Assembly: GCA_023701205.1 (NCBI GenBank)
Contig: JAMPXJ010000001.1
Span: forward strand, 62,001 to 126,000
Source of the DNA: Oligoflexia bacterium
GTDB lineage: Bacteria; Bdellovibrionota; UBA1018
Direction: 5' to 3'
DNA: 64,000 nt
Below are positions 28,818-37,377 of the stretch, piece by piece (position 1 is the stretch's first letter; every line of letters begins with the position of its first letter). The notes under the pieces were generated by a model. It did not search any database, was not told the origin of the DNA, and worked only from the letters and a program-made list of their open reading frames with translations. A program made the translations under genes and the position numbers.

Positions 28818-29459
28818 CTAAGCGCCCGGTCCCCGGCACTTTTCAAGTCGAAAGCGGCAGGCATCGGACCCCTGCATGATGCAGCTTTCCTGAACGGGCT
28901 CGGCGCCCGTGAGTTTCGCGAGAATCGCGATATCGAACTGGCAGACCTCAGGAAAGCGCGACGCCAGGGAATGGAAAACGCAATTGGTCGCCTGAATCAC
29001 CGGGGCCTTTCCGGATCTTGAAATCGACGCCTCGTAGGCGAGCTCGTTGAGCAGCGTCACTACCTCATCCGCGCGGGTGGGTAGCGAGCGCGACTGAATG
29101 CGGTTCTCCACTGTCTTGGAGATGCTTTGACCAAGCTCTTGAAGCCAGCTGCGAAATCCCTCAGGACCTTTTTCCTTGAGAATGGCCTCGAGTAGAACTT
29201 CCGAAAACCACGAGTACTGTTTGGGGAAAAGATCGTAGCCTTTATGGGTGAGCTGATAGACCTGCACAGGTCGGCCACCGGTCGCCTGAAGATCGCCTTT
29301 CTTGACGTAGCCATTTCTTTCAAGGGTCCAGAGATGCTGGCGCACCGCTGTCCGCGTGATCTTCAGTGCATCACCGATGGAGTCCATCGTCATGCCCTGC
29401 TTGTTCTGCAGCAGCATTTTCAAAAGCGCCTGTTGGCGCTCACCGAGGTCATGAAGCAT
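28818..29459 (-). CDS. Winged-helix regulator with C-terminal cysteine cluster (SufR/DeoR-like, probable Fe-S sensor)
   Basis: The 213-residue protein has an N-terminal winged helix-turn-helix (ALLKMLLQNKQGMTMDSIGDALKITRTAVRQHLWTLERNGYV..., GGRPVQVYQLTHKGYDLF, about 8-75). The C-terminal part carries five cysteines spaced C-x12-C-x19-C-x7-C-x6-C (NCVFHSLASRFPEVC..., GSDACRFRLEKC). SufR-type repressors bind an Fe-S cluster with C-x12-C-x13-C-x14-C; the first and last spacings nearly agree, so a cluster-sensing role is likely but not certain. It is divergent from the exported phosphatase gene and upstream of a chemoreceptor on the same strand. Confidence 0.8.
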   Translation of the reverse strand: MLHDLGERQQALLKMLLQNKQGMTMDSIGDALKITRTAVRQHLWTLERNGYVKKGDLQATGGRPVQVYQLTHKGYDLFPKQYSWFSEVLLEAILKEKGPEGFRSWLQELGQSISKTVENRIQSRSLPTRADEVVTLLNELAYEASISRSGKAPVIQATNCVFHSLASRFPEVCQFDIAILAKLTGAEPVQESCIMQGSDACRFRLEKCRGPGA

Positions 29460-29623
29460 GTTTAAGGGATTATCAGAAAAGCTCTCGGCAGAAAAGCTAA
29501 TTGAAACAGTTATCTAAAATATTCAACAAGAATATATGTCATAAGTGAAATTCCTGCCTTCCGCGAGAAGAGAGGTGGAATTCAGGTCGCCTGCCCGGTT
29601 AGACTCGCGCTCGAGGAGCTTTC

Positions 29624-30499
29624 ATGGGGATGACCAAAGCGGTGGCTATCGGTGGCAGGCGTCTCGTTCTGTTTTCAATCCTTGTCAGTGCTTATGCCGG
29701 TTTGGCGGTCGGGGCTGAAACGATCCAGGCGCCTTGTCGAGGGTCGTGCGAAAGCATCCCTCCCGATTCCCAGGTGCTCCATCGGTTTGGCAAGTACGCC
29801 GAGGAAAGTTTGCCCGAGGGGAACCTGCGCGTGATTACCTGGAACCTCTTCAAGGGGAGAAAGCCGGGTTTCAAGAAGGAATTTGCCCGCTTGACCCGGG
29901 ATGCGGATCTGATTCTGCTTTCTGAGGTGACTCTCGATCGGGAGGTTCAGCCTTCCCTGCTGGCGCTCAACGGGTTCGGCTGGGAAATGGCGGCGTCCTT
30001 TCTCCTCAAGGGCGGGATCGCCACGGGCGTTGCAATGGGTGCGCGTGCACGCCCGGAGGATGTTCGTTTTACGCGCACCACCGATCTCGAGCCCGTGGTC
30101 AATACGCCCAAGGCGATCGTGCTGGGCCGGTATCCGCTCCCCCGGAGCGGGAAGGCTCTGCTTGCATTGAGTATTCACGGCATCAACTGGGCCGGAGATG
30201 GGGCCCTTCGGCGGCAGCTCAGGACGGTGCTCGGGGACTTGCGGCGGCATGACGGGCCCGTTATTTTTTCGGGCGATTTCAACATCAAGAATCCGGAACG
30301 GCTCAAAATCGCCGTGGAAGAGCTACGAGCGGCGGGGCTGGAGCGGGTACGCTGGGAGAATCCGGAAAAGCCCTATCAGCTGGACGATGCGTTTGTCCGT
30401 GGGCTCGAGGTGCATCGGGCCAGGTACCGCTACGAAGTGGTCGGGTCGGGTTCTGACCATCCGGCCATGGAGCTGGAGATCAGCGAATCAGGGGAATGA
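29624..30499 (+). CDS. Exported endonuclease/exonuclease/phosphatase-family protein
   Basis: EEP-fold enzymes cleave phosphodiesters or phosphomonoesters with divalent metal. The 291-residue protein has a signal peptide (RRLVLFSILVSAYAGLAVGA, residues about 12-31). The active-site order is complete: RVITWNLFKG (Asn), LILLSEVTLD (metal Glu), LALSIHGIN (His), VIFSGDFNIKN (Asp/Asn), LDDAFVRG (Asp) and the closing GSGSDHPAMELEI (Asp-His). The ATG follows GAGGAGC. Being exported, it may act on extracellular DNA or phospholipid head groups, but the substrate cannot be told from sequence. Confidence 0.88.
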   Translation: MGMTKAVAIGGRRLVLFSILVSAYAGLAVGAETIQAPCRGSCESIPPDSQVLHRFGKYAEESLPEGNLRVITWNLFKGRKPGFKKEFARLTRDADLILLSEVTLDREVQPSLLALNGFGWEMAASFLLKGGIATGVAMGARARPEDVRFTRTTDLEPVVNTPKAIVLGRYPLPRSGKALLALSIHGINWAGDGALRRQLRTVLGDLRRHDGPVIFSGDFNIKNPERLKIAVEELRAAGLERVRWENPEKPYQLDDAFVRGLEVHRARYRYEVVGSGSDHPAMELEISESGE

Positions 30500-30535
30500 T
30501 CCTCGACTCCCCGGAGTTGTGGTATAGCGGTGACC

Positions 30536-31210
30536 ATGCCTGAATCAAACGAGGTGAAAGCCAGCCGGAACGCTGTCAAGCACTGTCCGCTTTGCGCGTA
30601 CATGGATGACGAGACGGTGGAGCAGCTCGTGAAGATCATCTCGAAGAAGACGTTTCCGAAGGGCGCTCACTTTTACTACCAGGACGATGAGTCGGGCGGC
30701 TTTTACGTGGTCTCCAAAGGCCTCGTGCGCTTGTACAAAACCGCCGAAAGCGGCAAGGAGATCGTGATGGCGATCGTCCGCCCCGGCATGACTTTCGCGG
30801 AGGCGACGCTTTACGGAAGCGGCCGGTATTCCGAGAACGCCGTGGCTCAGGAGGAGACCGAGGCGCTCTTTCTCCCTCGTAAGGAATTTCTCCAGGTCGT
30901 GGCGAAGAACGCCGCGTTGTCCCGTTCCTTGACGGAGTCGGTTTGCCGCTGGCTGAGTGCCTACAGTACCCTTGTCGAGAACCTCAATCTCTCTTCCGCC
31001 CGGGAGCGGGTCGGGCGCTACCTCAAACGGGCCATGGAAGAGCAGCGTTCCAGCGAAATCAAGCTCGCTGACAAGAAATACCATGTCGCCTTGCAGCTCG
31101 GGGTTCGTCCGGAGACCTTTTCCCGCACTCTGGCGGAGCTCGAAGCCGCCGCCGTGATCTCGGTTCGGGGAAACTTGATCCGGATTCTCAAGCCGGATCA
31201 AGTTGCCTGA
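30536..31210 (+). CDS. Crp/Fnr-family transcriptional regulator
   Basis: The 224-residue protein has an N-terminal cyclic-nucleotide-binding-like barrel (FPKGAHFYYQDDESGGFYVVSKGLVRLYKTAESGKEIVMAIVRPGMTFAEATLY), a long dimer helix and a C-terminal winged HTH (KKYHVALQLGVRPETFSRTLAELEAAAVISVRGNLIRIL). The N-terminal CPLC and one later Cys do not reproduce the four-Cys Fnr cluster site, so the ligand is open. It lies 42 bases upstream of the persulfide dioxygenase-rhodanese gene, suggesting a sulfur or redox signal. The ATG at 30536 lacks a strong ribosome binding site; a GTG lies two codons upstream. Confidence 0.88.
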   Translation: MPESNEVKASRNAVKHCPLCAYMDDETVEQLVKIISKKTFPKGAHFYYQDDESGGFYVVSKGLVRLYKTAESGKEIVMAIVRPGMTFAEATLYGSGRYSENAVAQEETEALFLPRKEFLQVVAKNAALSRSLTESVCRWLSAYSTLVENLNLSSARERVGRYLKRAMEEQRSSEIKLADKKYHVALQLGVRPETFSRTLAELEAAAVISVRGNLIRILKPDQVA

Positions 31211-31252
31211 GCCTGAACACCCAAGGCTTCGGGACTGTGATAAGCTTCCGGA

Positions 31253-32395
31253 ATGGAAGCGCTGAACGAGTCCCCAGTCGGGCTCCATCAGTTCCGACGC
31301 GATGGCTGCTATTCGTACCTCTTGTACGATCGCGCCTCGCGCGAAGCCGTAGTCGTCGATCCCCGCGTGGATCTCATGCCGGACTACCGGGCTTTCGTGG
31401 CCGAAAACGGCCTTCGTCCTGTTTTTGCGATAGATACCCATTCGCATTCCGATCATTTTTCGGCGACGCATCTTTTTCGCGCCGAGTTCAGCTCCGAAAT
31501 CGCCATGTCGGCCGCTTCCGGATGCGAGCGCTTGACGCTTGGGCTCAAGACGGGTGATCGGGTCGCGCTCGGGAACCTGGTCCTCGAGGCATTGGAAACT
31601 CCGGGACACACCGCTGACTCTCTCAGTCTGCTCGTGCGCGCGGGAGGCGAAGTCAAAGCGGTCTTCACGGGCGATGCGCTCTGGATCGGGCTTTCGGGGC
31701 GCGTGGAGATGGGAGCGCCTGGCGTCGAGCTGCTATGGAAAAGCTTGGCGGAACTCCTGCTTCCGCTTGAGGAACGCACGCTGGTATTTCCTGCCCATGG
31801 CGGGGGCGCTCGCGGGGGGGCAGGTGGGGAGCTGCTTTTCTCGACCGCAGGCGCGGAAAAGAGGCGAAACCCGCATCTGAAAGCCTCGAGCACGGAGGTT
31901 TTCCGGGAGCTCAAGAGAGCCGAGGTTTTCGCCGCGGATGATCCGGAGGTGCGTCGGCGACTTGAGTTCAATTCCTTGAGGAAGCCCGGGCTTTCAGCAG
32001 GGGAGTGCCAGGATGGAGGGCCTTTCGGGCCTCGCATGGTAGCCGTAGGGGCAATGGCTGAAGAAAGCCCCGTGTCGACGCTTCAGGTTCAGAAGTTCTC
32101 GCAGAAGCTGGAAAGCAGGCTCCGGGCACCCTCCCATTATTTCATCGATGTCCGTGAGGTCTCGGAATTTCGTGCTGGGCGACTGCCTGGAACGATGAAT
32201 TTACCGCTATCGGAGATCGGGTTTCATCTTTCGTCCTTGCTTAATGCGCCTAAACTCTATTTTTCCTGCCAGACGGGCAGGCGTAGTCTATGTGCAGCAA
32301 GAACCCTGAGTTACCTGGGGCACCCGGATGTCGTCAACGTTGCCGGCGGCATGCAGGCATGGTTGAATGCCGGATACCCTCTATTAAAAAATTAA
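31253..32395 (+). CDS. Metallo-beta-lactamase/rhodanese fusion, probable persulfide dioxygenase
   Basis: Persulfide dioxygenases oxidise glutathione or CoA persulfide to sulfite, and fused rhodaneses move sulfane sulfur. The 380-residue protein has the metal motif DTHSHSDH (61-68), further ligands in TPGHTADS and FTGDALW, and FPAHGGG, in a PDO-like metallo-lactamase domain (about 1-230). A C-terminal rhodanese domain (about 270-380) keeps the active-site Cys in YFSCQTGRRS (Cys339) and the DVREVSEFRAGRLPGTMNLPL entry. The Crp/Fnr gene upstream may control it. Detoxification of sulfide-derived persulfide is the likely role. Confidence 0.87.
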   Translation: MEALNESPVGLHQFRRDGCYSYLLYDRASREAVVVDPRVDLMPDYRAFVAENGLRPVFAIDTHSHSDHFSATHLFRAEFSSEIAMSAASGCERLTLGLKTGDRVALGNLVLEALETPGHTADSLSLLVRAGGEVKAVFTGDALWIGLSGRVEMGAPGVELLWKSLAELLLPLEERTLVFPAHGGGARGGAGGELLFSTAGAEKRRNPHLKASSTEVFRELKRAEVFAADDPEVRRRLEFNSLRKPGLSAGECQDGGPFGPRMVAVGAMAEESPVSTLQVQKFSQKLESRLRAPSHYFIDVREVSEFRAGRLPGTMNLPLSEIGFHLSSLLNAPKLYFSCQTGRRSLCAARTLSYLGHPDVVNVAGGMQAWLNAGYPLLKN

Positions 32396-32421
32396 TAATT
32401 CTAACAAGTTAATGAGATCAA

Positions 32422-32628
32422 ATGATTGTTGACAAATCTAATCAGGAACAGTATTTTGCCGACGTTTCAGAAGCCGGGATTCGCCGGCTCAGCCTGATTG
32501 AGGAAAAAATGGGAAAGTCGAAGTTGGTTCAAACCTTCATTTCATTTGTCGGAAACGGCTTATGCCTGCTCGGTGGCGTGGCTTTGGCGGTATTTGTTCA
32601 AGCGATCTTGAGTAACTTTCAGCAGTAG
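32422..32628 (+). CDS. Small single-pass membrane protein, 68 residues
   Basis: No family is recognised. The protein has a charged N-terminal half (VDKSNQEQYFADVSEAGIRRLSLIEEKMGKSK) and one hydrophobic segment near the C-terminus (FISFVGNGLCLLGGVALAVFV, about 42-62). It starts 26 bases after the persulfide dioxygenase gene and may share its transcript. The ribosome binding site is weak and the codon use is more AT-rich than the neighbours. Confidence 0.55.
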   Translation: MIVDKSNQEQYFADVSEAGIRRLSLIEEKMGKSKLVQTFISFVGNGLCLLGGVALAVFVQAILSNFQQ

Positions 32629-32640
32629 CTCAGGATGGAA

Positions 32641-32709
32641 TCAGCCGCTCAGGCAGAGGGCTGCCGAAACAAATGCGACCAGGGTCATGAGAGGGGCCAT
32701 TAAACGCAT
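32641..32709 (-). CDS. Candidate hydrophobic micro-ORF, 22 residues
   Basis: The reading MRLMAPLMTLVAFVSAALCLSG is a short positively started hydrophobic peptide, like a signal or membrane peptide. GGCGG lies five bases upstream of the ATG. A good sigma-70-like promoter (32748-32776) drives this strand with a predicted transcript start about 30 bases upstream. No other gene uses that promoter. Being so short, it could be chance or an RNA gene whose ORF is incidental. Confidence 0.4.
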   Translation of the reverse strand: MRLMAPLMTLVAFVSAALCLSG

Positions 32710-32747
32710 ACGTACCGCCTTTGATCAGTAAGTGATAATCTCTTAAC

Positions 32748-32776
32748 AGTATAGATTAAGGTTTATGACGTAGCAA
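32748..32776 (-). promoter_or_regulatory. Sigma-70-type promoter with overlapping palindrome
   Basis: On the minus strand TTGCTA (32771-32776) is separated by exactly 17 bases from TATACT (32748-32753). The -35 box lies in the loop of an inverted repeat TTTATGAC-N7-GTCATAAA (32762-32784), the layout of a dimeric repressor operator. Confidence 0.55.
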
Positions 32777-32818
32777 GTCATAAATCGTGGGTAAAAAGTC
32801 ATCAGAAATTTCAACAAG

Positions 32819-33991
32819 ATGCCGCGAAAACGTCTCCCGAGTCAAACGATCAAAGCCGTCATTTCGGATCTAGATTCTCGCGCTCCGATTGCCACGGCTG
32901 AGTCCTGGGATAACGTCGGGCTGCTCGTCGGGGATCCGGCCTGGAAAACCTCCGGCGCAGTGGTTTCGGTCGACCTGACCGCCGAAGCCTTGGCGGAAGC
33001 GAAGACCCGCGGCTATCGCCTCATCGTGATCCATCATCCTTGCATCTTTCCCAGGAGTCGGGGAGTCGCACGGGTTCACGCTGGCGGAGACAAGACTGGA
33101 CTGGTCTTCCAGGCTATTCGCAAAGGAATAGCTATCGCCGCCTTTCATACCAACTTCGACAAGTGCGCGATGGAAGTGCCGCAAGCGGTAGCCACGGGCC
33201 TCGGCCTCGAGACGAGGGGGCGGCTGCTGGAGGAGACCTCGGGCGCGCTGGTGAAGCTCGCCGTGTTCGTCCCGGCGGCACATCTCGAGCCGGTGCGAAG
33301 CGCTGTATTCGATGCGGGCGCCGGGCAGATCGGCAATTACGATCGCTGCGGCTTCGGCGTTGAGGGGGAGGGGAGCTTTCGGGGCGGCCAGGGGACGCAC
33401 CCCTTCATCGGCGCTTCCGGAAACCTTGAGAAAACCCGGGAAATCCGCTGGGAGACGGTTTTTCCGCGCGGGATGCAGAGCCGGGTTCTCGCGGCGCTCT
33501 TCGCTGCGCATCCCTACGAGGAGGTCGCCTTCGATCTCTATCCTGTCGAGCAGGAGCCGGCCTCGGTGGGACTCGTCAAGGGTCTCGGTTATGGCTTCTG
33601 GGGAGAGTTTCCGCGGCCTAAGCTCTTTTCAGATGTTTGCAAAGATGTTAAAGGCTTGTTCAAATTGAACGGGTTCATGCTCACGCAAATCACCCCGGCA
33701 GGCGGCCAGCGGGTACGCAAGGTCGCTTTTGTGGCCGGTAAAGGCGACTCCTTCCTTTCAGCCGCGTCTTCCGCCGGCTGTGACGTGTTCATCACGGGCG
33801 AGGTGGATTATCACTCGGCCCTGGAAAGCGCCCGGCGCGGCGTTTCCGTAATCGAGCTCGGACACACGCAAAGCGAACGGTTCTATCTCTCGACGATGAA
33901 GGCCTGGCTCGAAGATCGGAAGCTCGAAGCTGTGGCCTTGAGCGGTCAGGCGCAGCGAATTTGGTTACACCCCGGAGGAAAACAGAAGTGA
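32819..33991 (+). CDS. Nif3-like dinuclear metal centre protein
   Basis: Nif3/YbgI/YqfO proteins hold two metal ions in a hexameric toroid; their enzymatic role is uncertain (GTP cyclohydrolase type 2 homologue in databases). The 390-residue protein has AESWDNVGLLVGDP, VIHHPCIFPRS and AFHTNFDKC at the N-terminal half, and the C-terminal CDVFITGEVDYHSALESARRGVSVIELGHTQSE with the remaining ligands. About 120 residues between (including HPYEEVAFDLYPVE) are the PII/CutA-like insert found in the long YqfO form. The ribosome binding site is poor. It overlaps the next gene. Confidence 0.93.
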   Translation: MPRKRLPSQTIKAVISDLDSRAPIATAESWDNVGLLVGDPAWKTSGAVVSVDLTAEALAEAKTRGYRLIVIHHPCIFPRSRGVARVHAGGDKTGLVFQAIRKGIAIAAFHTNFDKCAMEVPQAVATGLGLETRGRLLEETSGALVKLAVFVPAAHLEPVRSAVFDAGAGQIGNYDRCGFGVEGEGSFRGGQGTHPFIGASGNLEKTREIRWETVFPRGMQSRVLAALFAAHPYEEVAFDLYPVEQEPASVGLVKGLGYGFWGEFPRPKLFSDVCKDVKGLFKLNGFMLTQITPAGGQRVRKVAFVAGKGDSFLSAASSAGCDVFITGEVDYHSALESARRGVSVIELGHTQSERFYLSTMKAWLEDRKLEAVALSGQAQRIWLHPGGKQK

Positions 33992-34734
33992 CGTCTCAAT
34001 TTCCCTTAGCTGAACAGATCAAAGCCTTGGAACATCTGCAGGAGCTTGATCTCAAGATCGACCAGCTGAAAAAAAACAAGAATGGACTTCCCGTCGCCTT
34101 GCGGACGCTTGAAGACAATCTGGCCAAAGCCAAGCTCGCGGTCCAATCGAAGTCGCAGGCTGTCGAGGAGATCGAGAAGCTCCAGCGGCAGGCCGTCGCC
34201 GCGCTCGACCTGAATCGTGACCGGCTGACGCGGTCCGCTTCCCGGCTCGAGCTCGTCAAGAACACGCATGAGTTTCAGGCAGTTTCCAAGGAAATCGAGC
34301 AGCTGAAAAAGCTGAACGGCAGCCTGGAGGAGCAGCACAAGAAAGGCGATCAGGACATCGAGGCTATCCGGAAAGACATGGCCGCCCTCACGGCCCAGCT
34401 CGAAAAAGCTCAGCAGGAGCGCGACGCCCAGGCTTCGTTGGTTTCCACTGAGTCCGGCAAATTCGATTCGGAGATTCAGAAGCTGATGGCTGAGCGCTTG
34501 GAGCATACGCCGAAAATCGACAAGCGGGTGCTCGCTACCTATGATCGCGTGCGGGTGGCGCGTGGGGGGCTGGGGCTGGTTCCAGCTCTCGACGGGCGCT
34601 GCAAGGGCTGTAACATGATGGTTCCTCCGCAGCTCTTCAACGAGATCCGGCGGCTGACCACCATTCATGGCTGCCCGAGCTGCCACCGCCTGCTCTTTGT
34701 TCCCGCGGCATCCGGCACGGCGCAGGCGACCTGA
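33988..34734 (+). CDS. Coiled-coil protein with C4 zinc ribbon (CT398/zf-RING_7 type)
   Basis: The 248-residue protein has a long helical hairpin (about 10-180, Lys/Glu/Gln-rich heptads) and a C-terminal zinc ribbon formed by GRCKGCNMMV and HGCPSCHRLLF. This architecture is that of the CT398/HP0958-like family, implicated in flagellar or RNA-related functions in other bacteria. The GTG at 33988 with GGAGG upstream overlaps the nif3 stop; the upstream in-frame extension to 33961 lies within nif3. Genes for this family are often next to nif3, as here. Confidence 0.9.
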   Translation: MTSQFPLAEQIKALEHLQELDLKIDQLKKNKNGLPVALRTLEDNLAKAKLAVQSKSQAVEEIEKLQRQAVAALDLNRDRLTRSASRLELVKNTHEFQAVSKEIEQLKKLNGSLEEQHKKGDQDIEAIRKDMAALTAQLEKAQQERDAQASLVSTESGKFDSEIQKLMAERLEHTPKIDKRVLATYDRVRVARGGLGLVPALDGRCKGCNMMVPPQLFNEIRRLTTIHGCPSCHRLLFVPAASGTAQAT

Positions 34735-34786
34735 ACAGCCTCGGTTTATTTTGCGCCCCAGATCGGTTGATCGTGCTATGAAGCAG

Positions 34787-35194
34787 GGGCAGGACGGGCG
34801 ATCGCTGGTCGCGGCTTCGGTCGCGACGGGAGGAAAGTCCGGGCTCCATAAAGCAAGGTACTGGTTAACGGCCAGGCGTTTCGCTGGAGACGGCGGGGCG
34901 ACGGAAAGTGCAACAGAAAGCAAACCGCCTTGCGCTTCGCGCGCGAGGTAAGGGTGAAAGGGTGGGGTAAGAGCCCACCGCGCCGGTGGTGACATCGGTG
35001 GCACGGCAAACCCTACCTGGAGCAAGGCCAAATAGGGGAACGCGCGGCGCTGAAAGGCGAAGCAAGGTCGGCTCGACCGAGTTCCCGGGTAAGGCCGCTT
35101 GAGACAGCTGGCAACAGCTGTTCTAGAGGAATGATCGCCTCCGTGGCGCTTTCAACGGCGACACGAAGACAGAACCCGGCTTACAGTCCTGCGC
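34787..35194 (+). ncRNA. rnpB: RNase P RNA (M1 RNA), bacterial type A
   Basis: RNase P RNA is the ribozyme that trims tRNA 5' ends. The conserved segments are all present in order: GAGGAAAGTCCGGGCTCC near the 5' end, ACAGAAAGCAAACCGCC, GGTAAGGGTGAAAGGGTGGGGTAAGAGCCCACCG, and GACAGAACCCGGCTTACAG near the 3' end. GCAGGAC (34789-34795) pairs with GTCCTGC (35186-35192) to form P1. The length of about 405 bases fits type A. A TATGAA box (34777-34782, extended by TGC) is a possible -10; seven T (35195-35201) follow the 3' end. Confidence 0.95.
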
Positions 35195-35342
35195 TTTTTT
35201 TGATTCCATCCGCCTCGAGCGGCTTGAGTTTCTAACTTTCACGATCCTGAATAGGATGATAAAGGGCACTTGAATCCTGAGGCGATGCGTCGCGAGCGCC
35301 CTCGATTCGAAACGGTTTGGGAGTGGCGTTGGGAGAAAGACT

Positions 35343-37355
35343 ATGAGGACCTGGGGCGTTTCCGATTCGCTCAAGCTTTATAACATCGAGAGCTGGGGAG
35401 ATCAGTACTTCAGCATCAATCCTTCGGGCAACCTCACGGTGCATCCGCGCCGCGGTGAAGGTCCCGGCGTGGATCTGGTCAGCGTGGTGAACGAAATCAA
35501 GGCGCAAGGCCTGCAGATGCCGGTGCTGATCCGTTTCCAGGATATCATTCGCCACCGAGTCGTGACCCTGAACGAGGCGTTCCGCAAGTCGATCGCCGAA
35601 TTCAACTACAAGGGACGCTACCAGGGTGTTTATCCCATCAAGGTCAATCAGATGCGCGAAGTGGTCGAGGAGATCATCGATGCCGGTCGACCCTATGACT
35701 TCGGGCTCGAGGCGGGCTCCAAGGCGGAGCTGGCGGCAGTCATCGCGATGAACACGAACCCGAACGCGCTCGTGATCTGCAATGGCTACAAGGATTACGG
35801 CTTCATCAAGACGGCGCTGATGGGCATCAAGCTCGGCAAGCGCGTGATCATCGTCGTCGAGAAGCTTTCGGAGCTCTACCAGGTGATCGCGATCGCCAAG
35901 GAGCTCGGGGTCACTCCGCTGATCGGTATCCGCACCAAGCTCTACTCCAAAGGGAGCGGCAAGTGGGAATCGAGCGGCGGCGAGTTCGCCAAATTCGGCC
36001 TGACGACGCCGGAGCTCCTGCATGCGATCAACATTCTTCGCAAAGAGGGCCTGCAGGACAGCTTCAAGCTCCTGCATTTCCACATCGGTTCGCAGATCAC
36101 CAACATCAAGACGGTGAAAGACGCCGTCAAGGAAGGGACCCGGATCTACTCGAAGCTCCGCAAGATGGGCCTCAACGTCGAGTTCCTCGACTGTGGCGGC
36201 GGCCTCGGCGTCGATTACGATGGTTCGCGCACGAGCTTCGAGAGCTCGATCAACTACTCGCTCCAGGAGTATGTGAGCGACGTGGTGTACTCGATTCAGG
36301 AGATCTGCCAGGCCGAGGAGGTGCCGGAGCCCAATATCGTGACCGAGAGCGGACGCGCACTGGTGGCCCATCATTCAGCGCTCATCGTGAACGTCTTCGG
36401 CAGCATCGAGGTCGGCGCGACCCCGTTCTCCCTCGAGGAGACCCCGGACGAAGACGACGTGGTCAAGGAGATGCGGTATCTTTCGCAGCATCTTTCGACG
36501 AAGAACCTGCTCGAGCACTTCCATGACGCTCTTCAGCGCAAGGACGAGGCGCTCAGCATGTTCAAGCTGGGCTTTCTCTCGCTCGAGGACAAGGCCAAGG
36601 TCGAGCATATCTTCTGGCAGATCTGCAAGGTCATCCACAAGAACGCCGCGGGATTGAAGTACGTCCCTGACGAGGTCGAGGCGCTCAACAAACATCTCGC
36701 GGATCAGTATCTCTGCAACTTTTCCGTGTTCCAGTCGATGCCCGATCACTGGGCGATCCAGCATCTCTTCCCGATCGTCCCGATCCATCGGCACGACGAG
36801 GAGCCCAATCGCGCCGCGACGCTCGTGGATATCACCTGCGATTCCGACGGCAAGGTCTCCAAATTCATCGATCTGCGCGACATCAAGGACACGATTCCGC
36901 TGCACACGCTGAGGCCGAATGACCCTTATTTCCTGGGCTTCTTCCTGATGGGCGCTTATCAGGACATTATGGGAGACCTGCACAACCTCTTTGGCCGCGT
37001 GAACGAGGTGCATGTGTTCCTGGATGAAACGGAGCCGGGTGGCTACTACATCGAGGAAGTCATCAAGGGCAACAACATCGCCGGCGTGCTGTCCTGGATC
37101 CAGTACAGCGCGACCGATCTGGCCAAGCGGGTGAAGGAGCAGATCGACGTCAAGGTTCGCGAGGGCGGCATCAAACCTCGCGAGGGCGTGGATCTCCAGA
37201 ACTTCTACGAGGAAGTCCTCCACGGCTACACTTACGTGGATTACGAGCGCCAGGCGAAGCATCTTCTCGACGCCTCGACTCTGGGAAGCTCGACCGCGAT
37301 GACCACGGTCGGACCTGATCCGGATCAGGCCAACGGCGCGCCCGTCCTGAACTGA
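35343..37355 (+). CDS. speA: Biosynthetic arginine decarboxylase
   Basis: SpeA converts arginine to agmatine for polyamine synthesis, using PLP. The 670-residue protein has the full-length family size. Motifs: WGDQYFSINPSGNLTVHP at the start, the PLP lysine in YQGVYPIKVNQ, GLEAGSKAEL, LLHFHIGSQITNI, FLDCGGGLGVDYDGS, TESGRALVAHHS and the C-terminal substrate region DITCDSDGKVSKFID. A GGGAG precedes the ATG. It follows rnpB and is convergent with the HAD gene. The rest of the agmatine pathway is not in view. Confidence 0.96.
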   Translation: MRTWGVSDSLKLYNIESWGDQYFSINPSGNLTVHPRRGEGPGVDLVSVVNEIKAQGLQMPVLIRFQDIIRHRVVTLNEAFRKSIAEFNYKGRYQGVYPIKVNQMREVVEEIIDAGRPYDFGLEAGSKAELAAVIAMNTNPNALVICNGYKDYGFIKTALMGIKLGKRVIIVVEKLSELYQVIAIAKELGVTPLIGIRTKLYSKGSGKWESSGGEFAKFGLTTPELLHAINILRKEGLQDSFKLLHFHIGSQITNIKTVKDAVKEGTRIYSKLRKMGLNVEFLDCGGGLGVDYDGSRTSFESSINYSLQEYVSDVVYSIQEICQAEEVPEPNIVTESGRALVAHHSALIVNVFGSIEVGATPFSLEETPDEDDVVKEMRYLSQHLSTKNLLEHFHDALQRKDEALSMFKLGFLSLEDKAKVEHIFWQICKVIHKNAAGLKYVPDEVEALNKHLADQYLCNFSVFQSMPDHWAIQHLFPIVPIHRHDEEPNRAATLVDITCDSDGKVSKFIDLRDIKDTIPLHTLRPNDPYFLGFFLMGAYQDIMGDLHNLFGRVNEVHVFLDETEPGGYYIEEVIKGNNIAGVLSWIQYSATDLAKRVKEQIDVKVREGGIKPREGVDLQNFYEEVLHGYTYVDYERQAKHLLDASTLGSSTAMTTVGPDPDQANGAPVLN

Positions 37356-37377
37356 TCGCTTCGATCCGAGATGGGTG

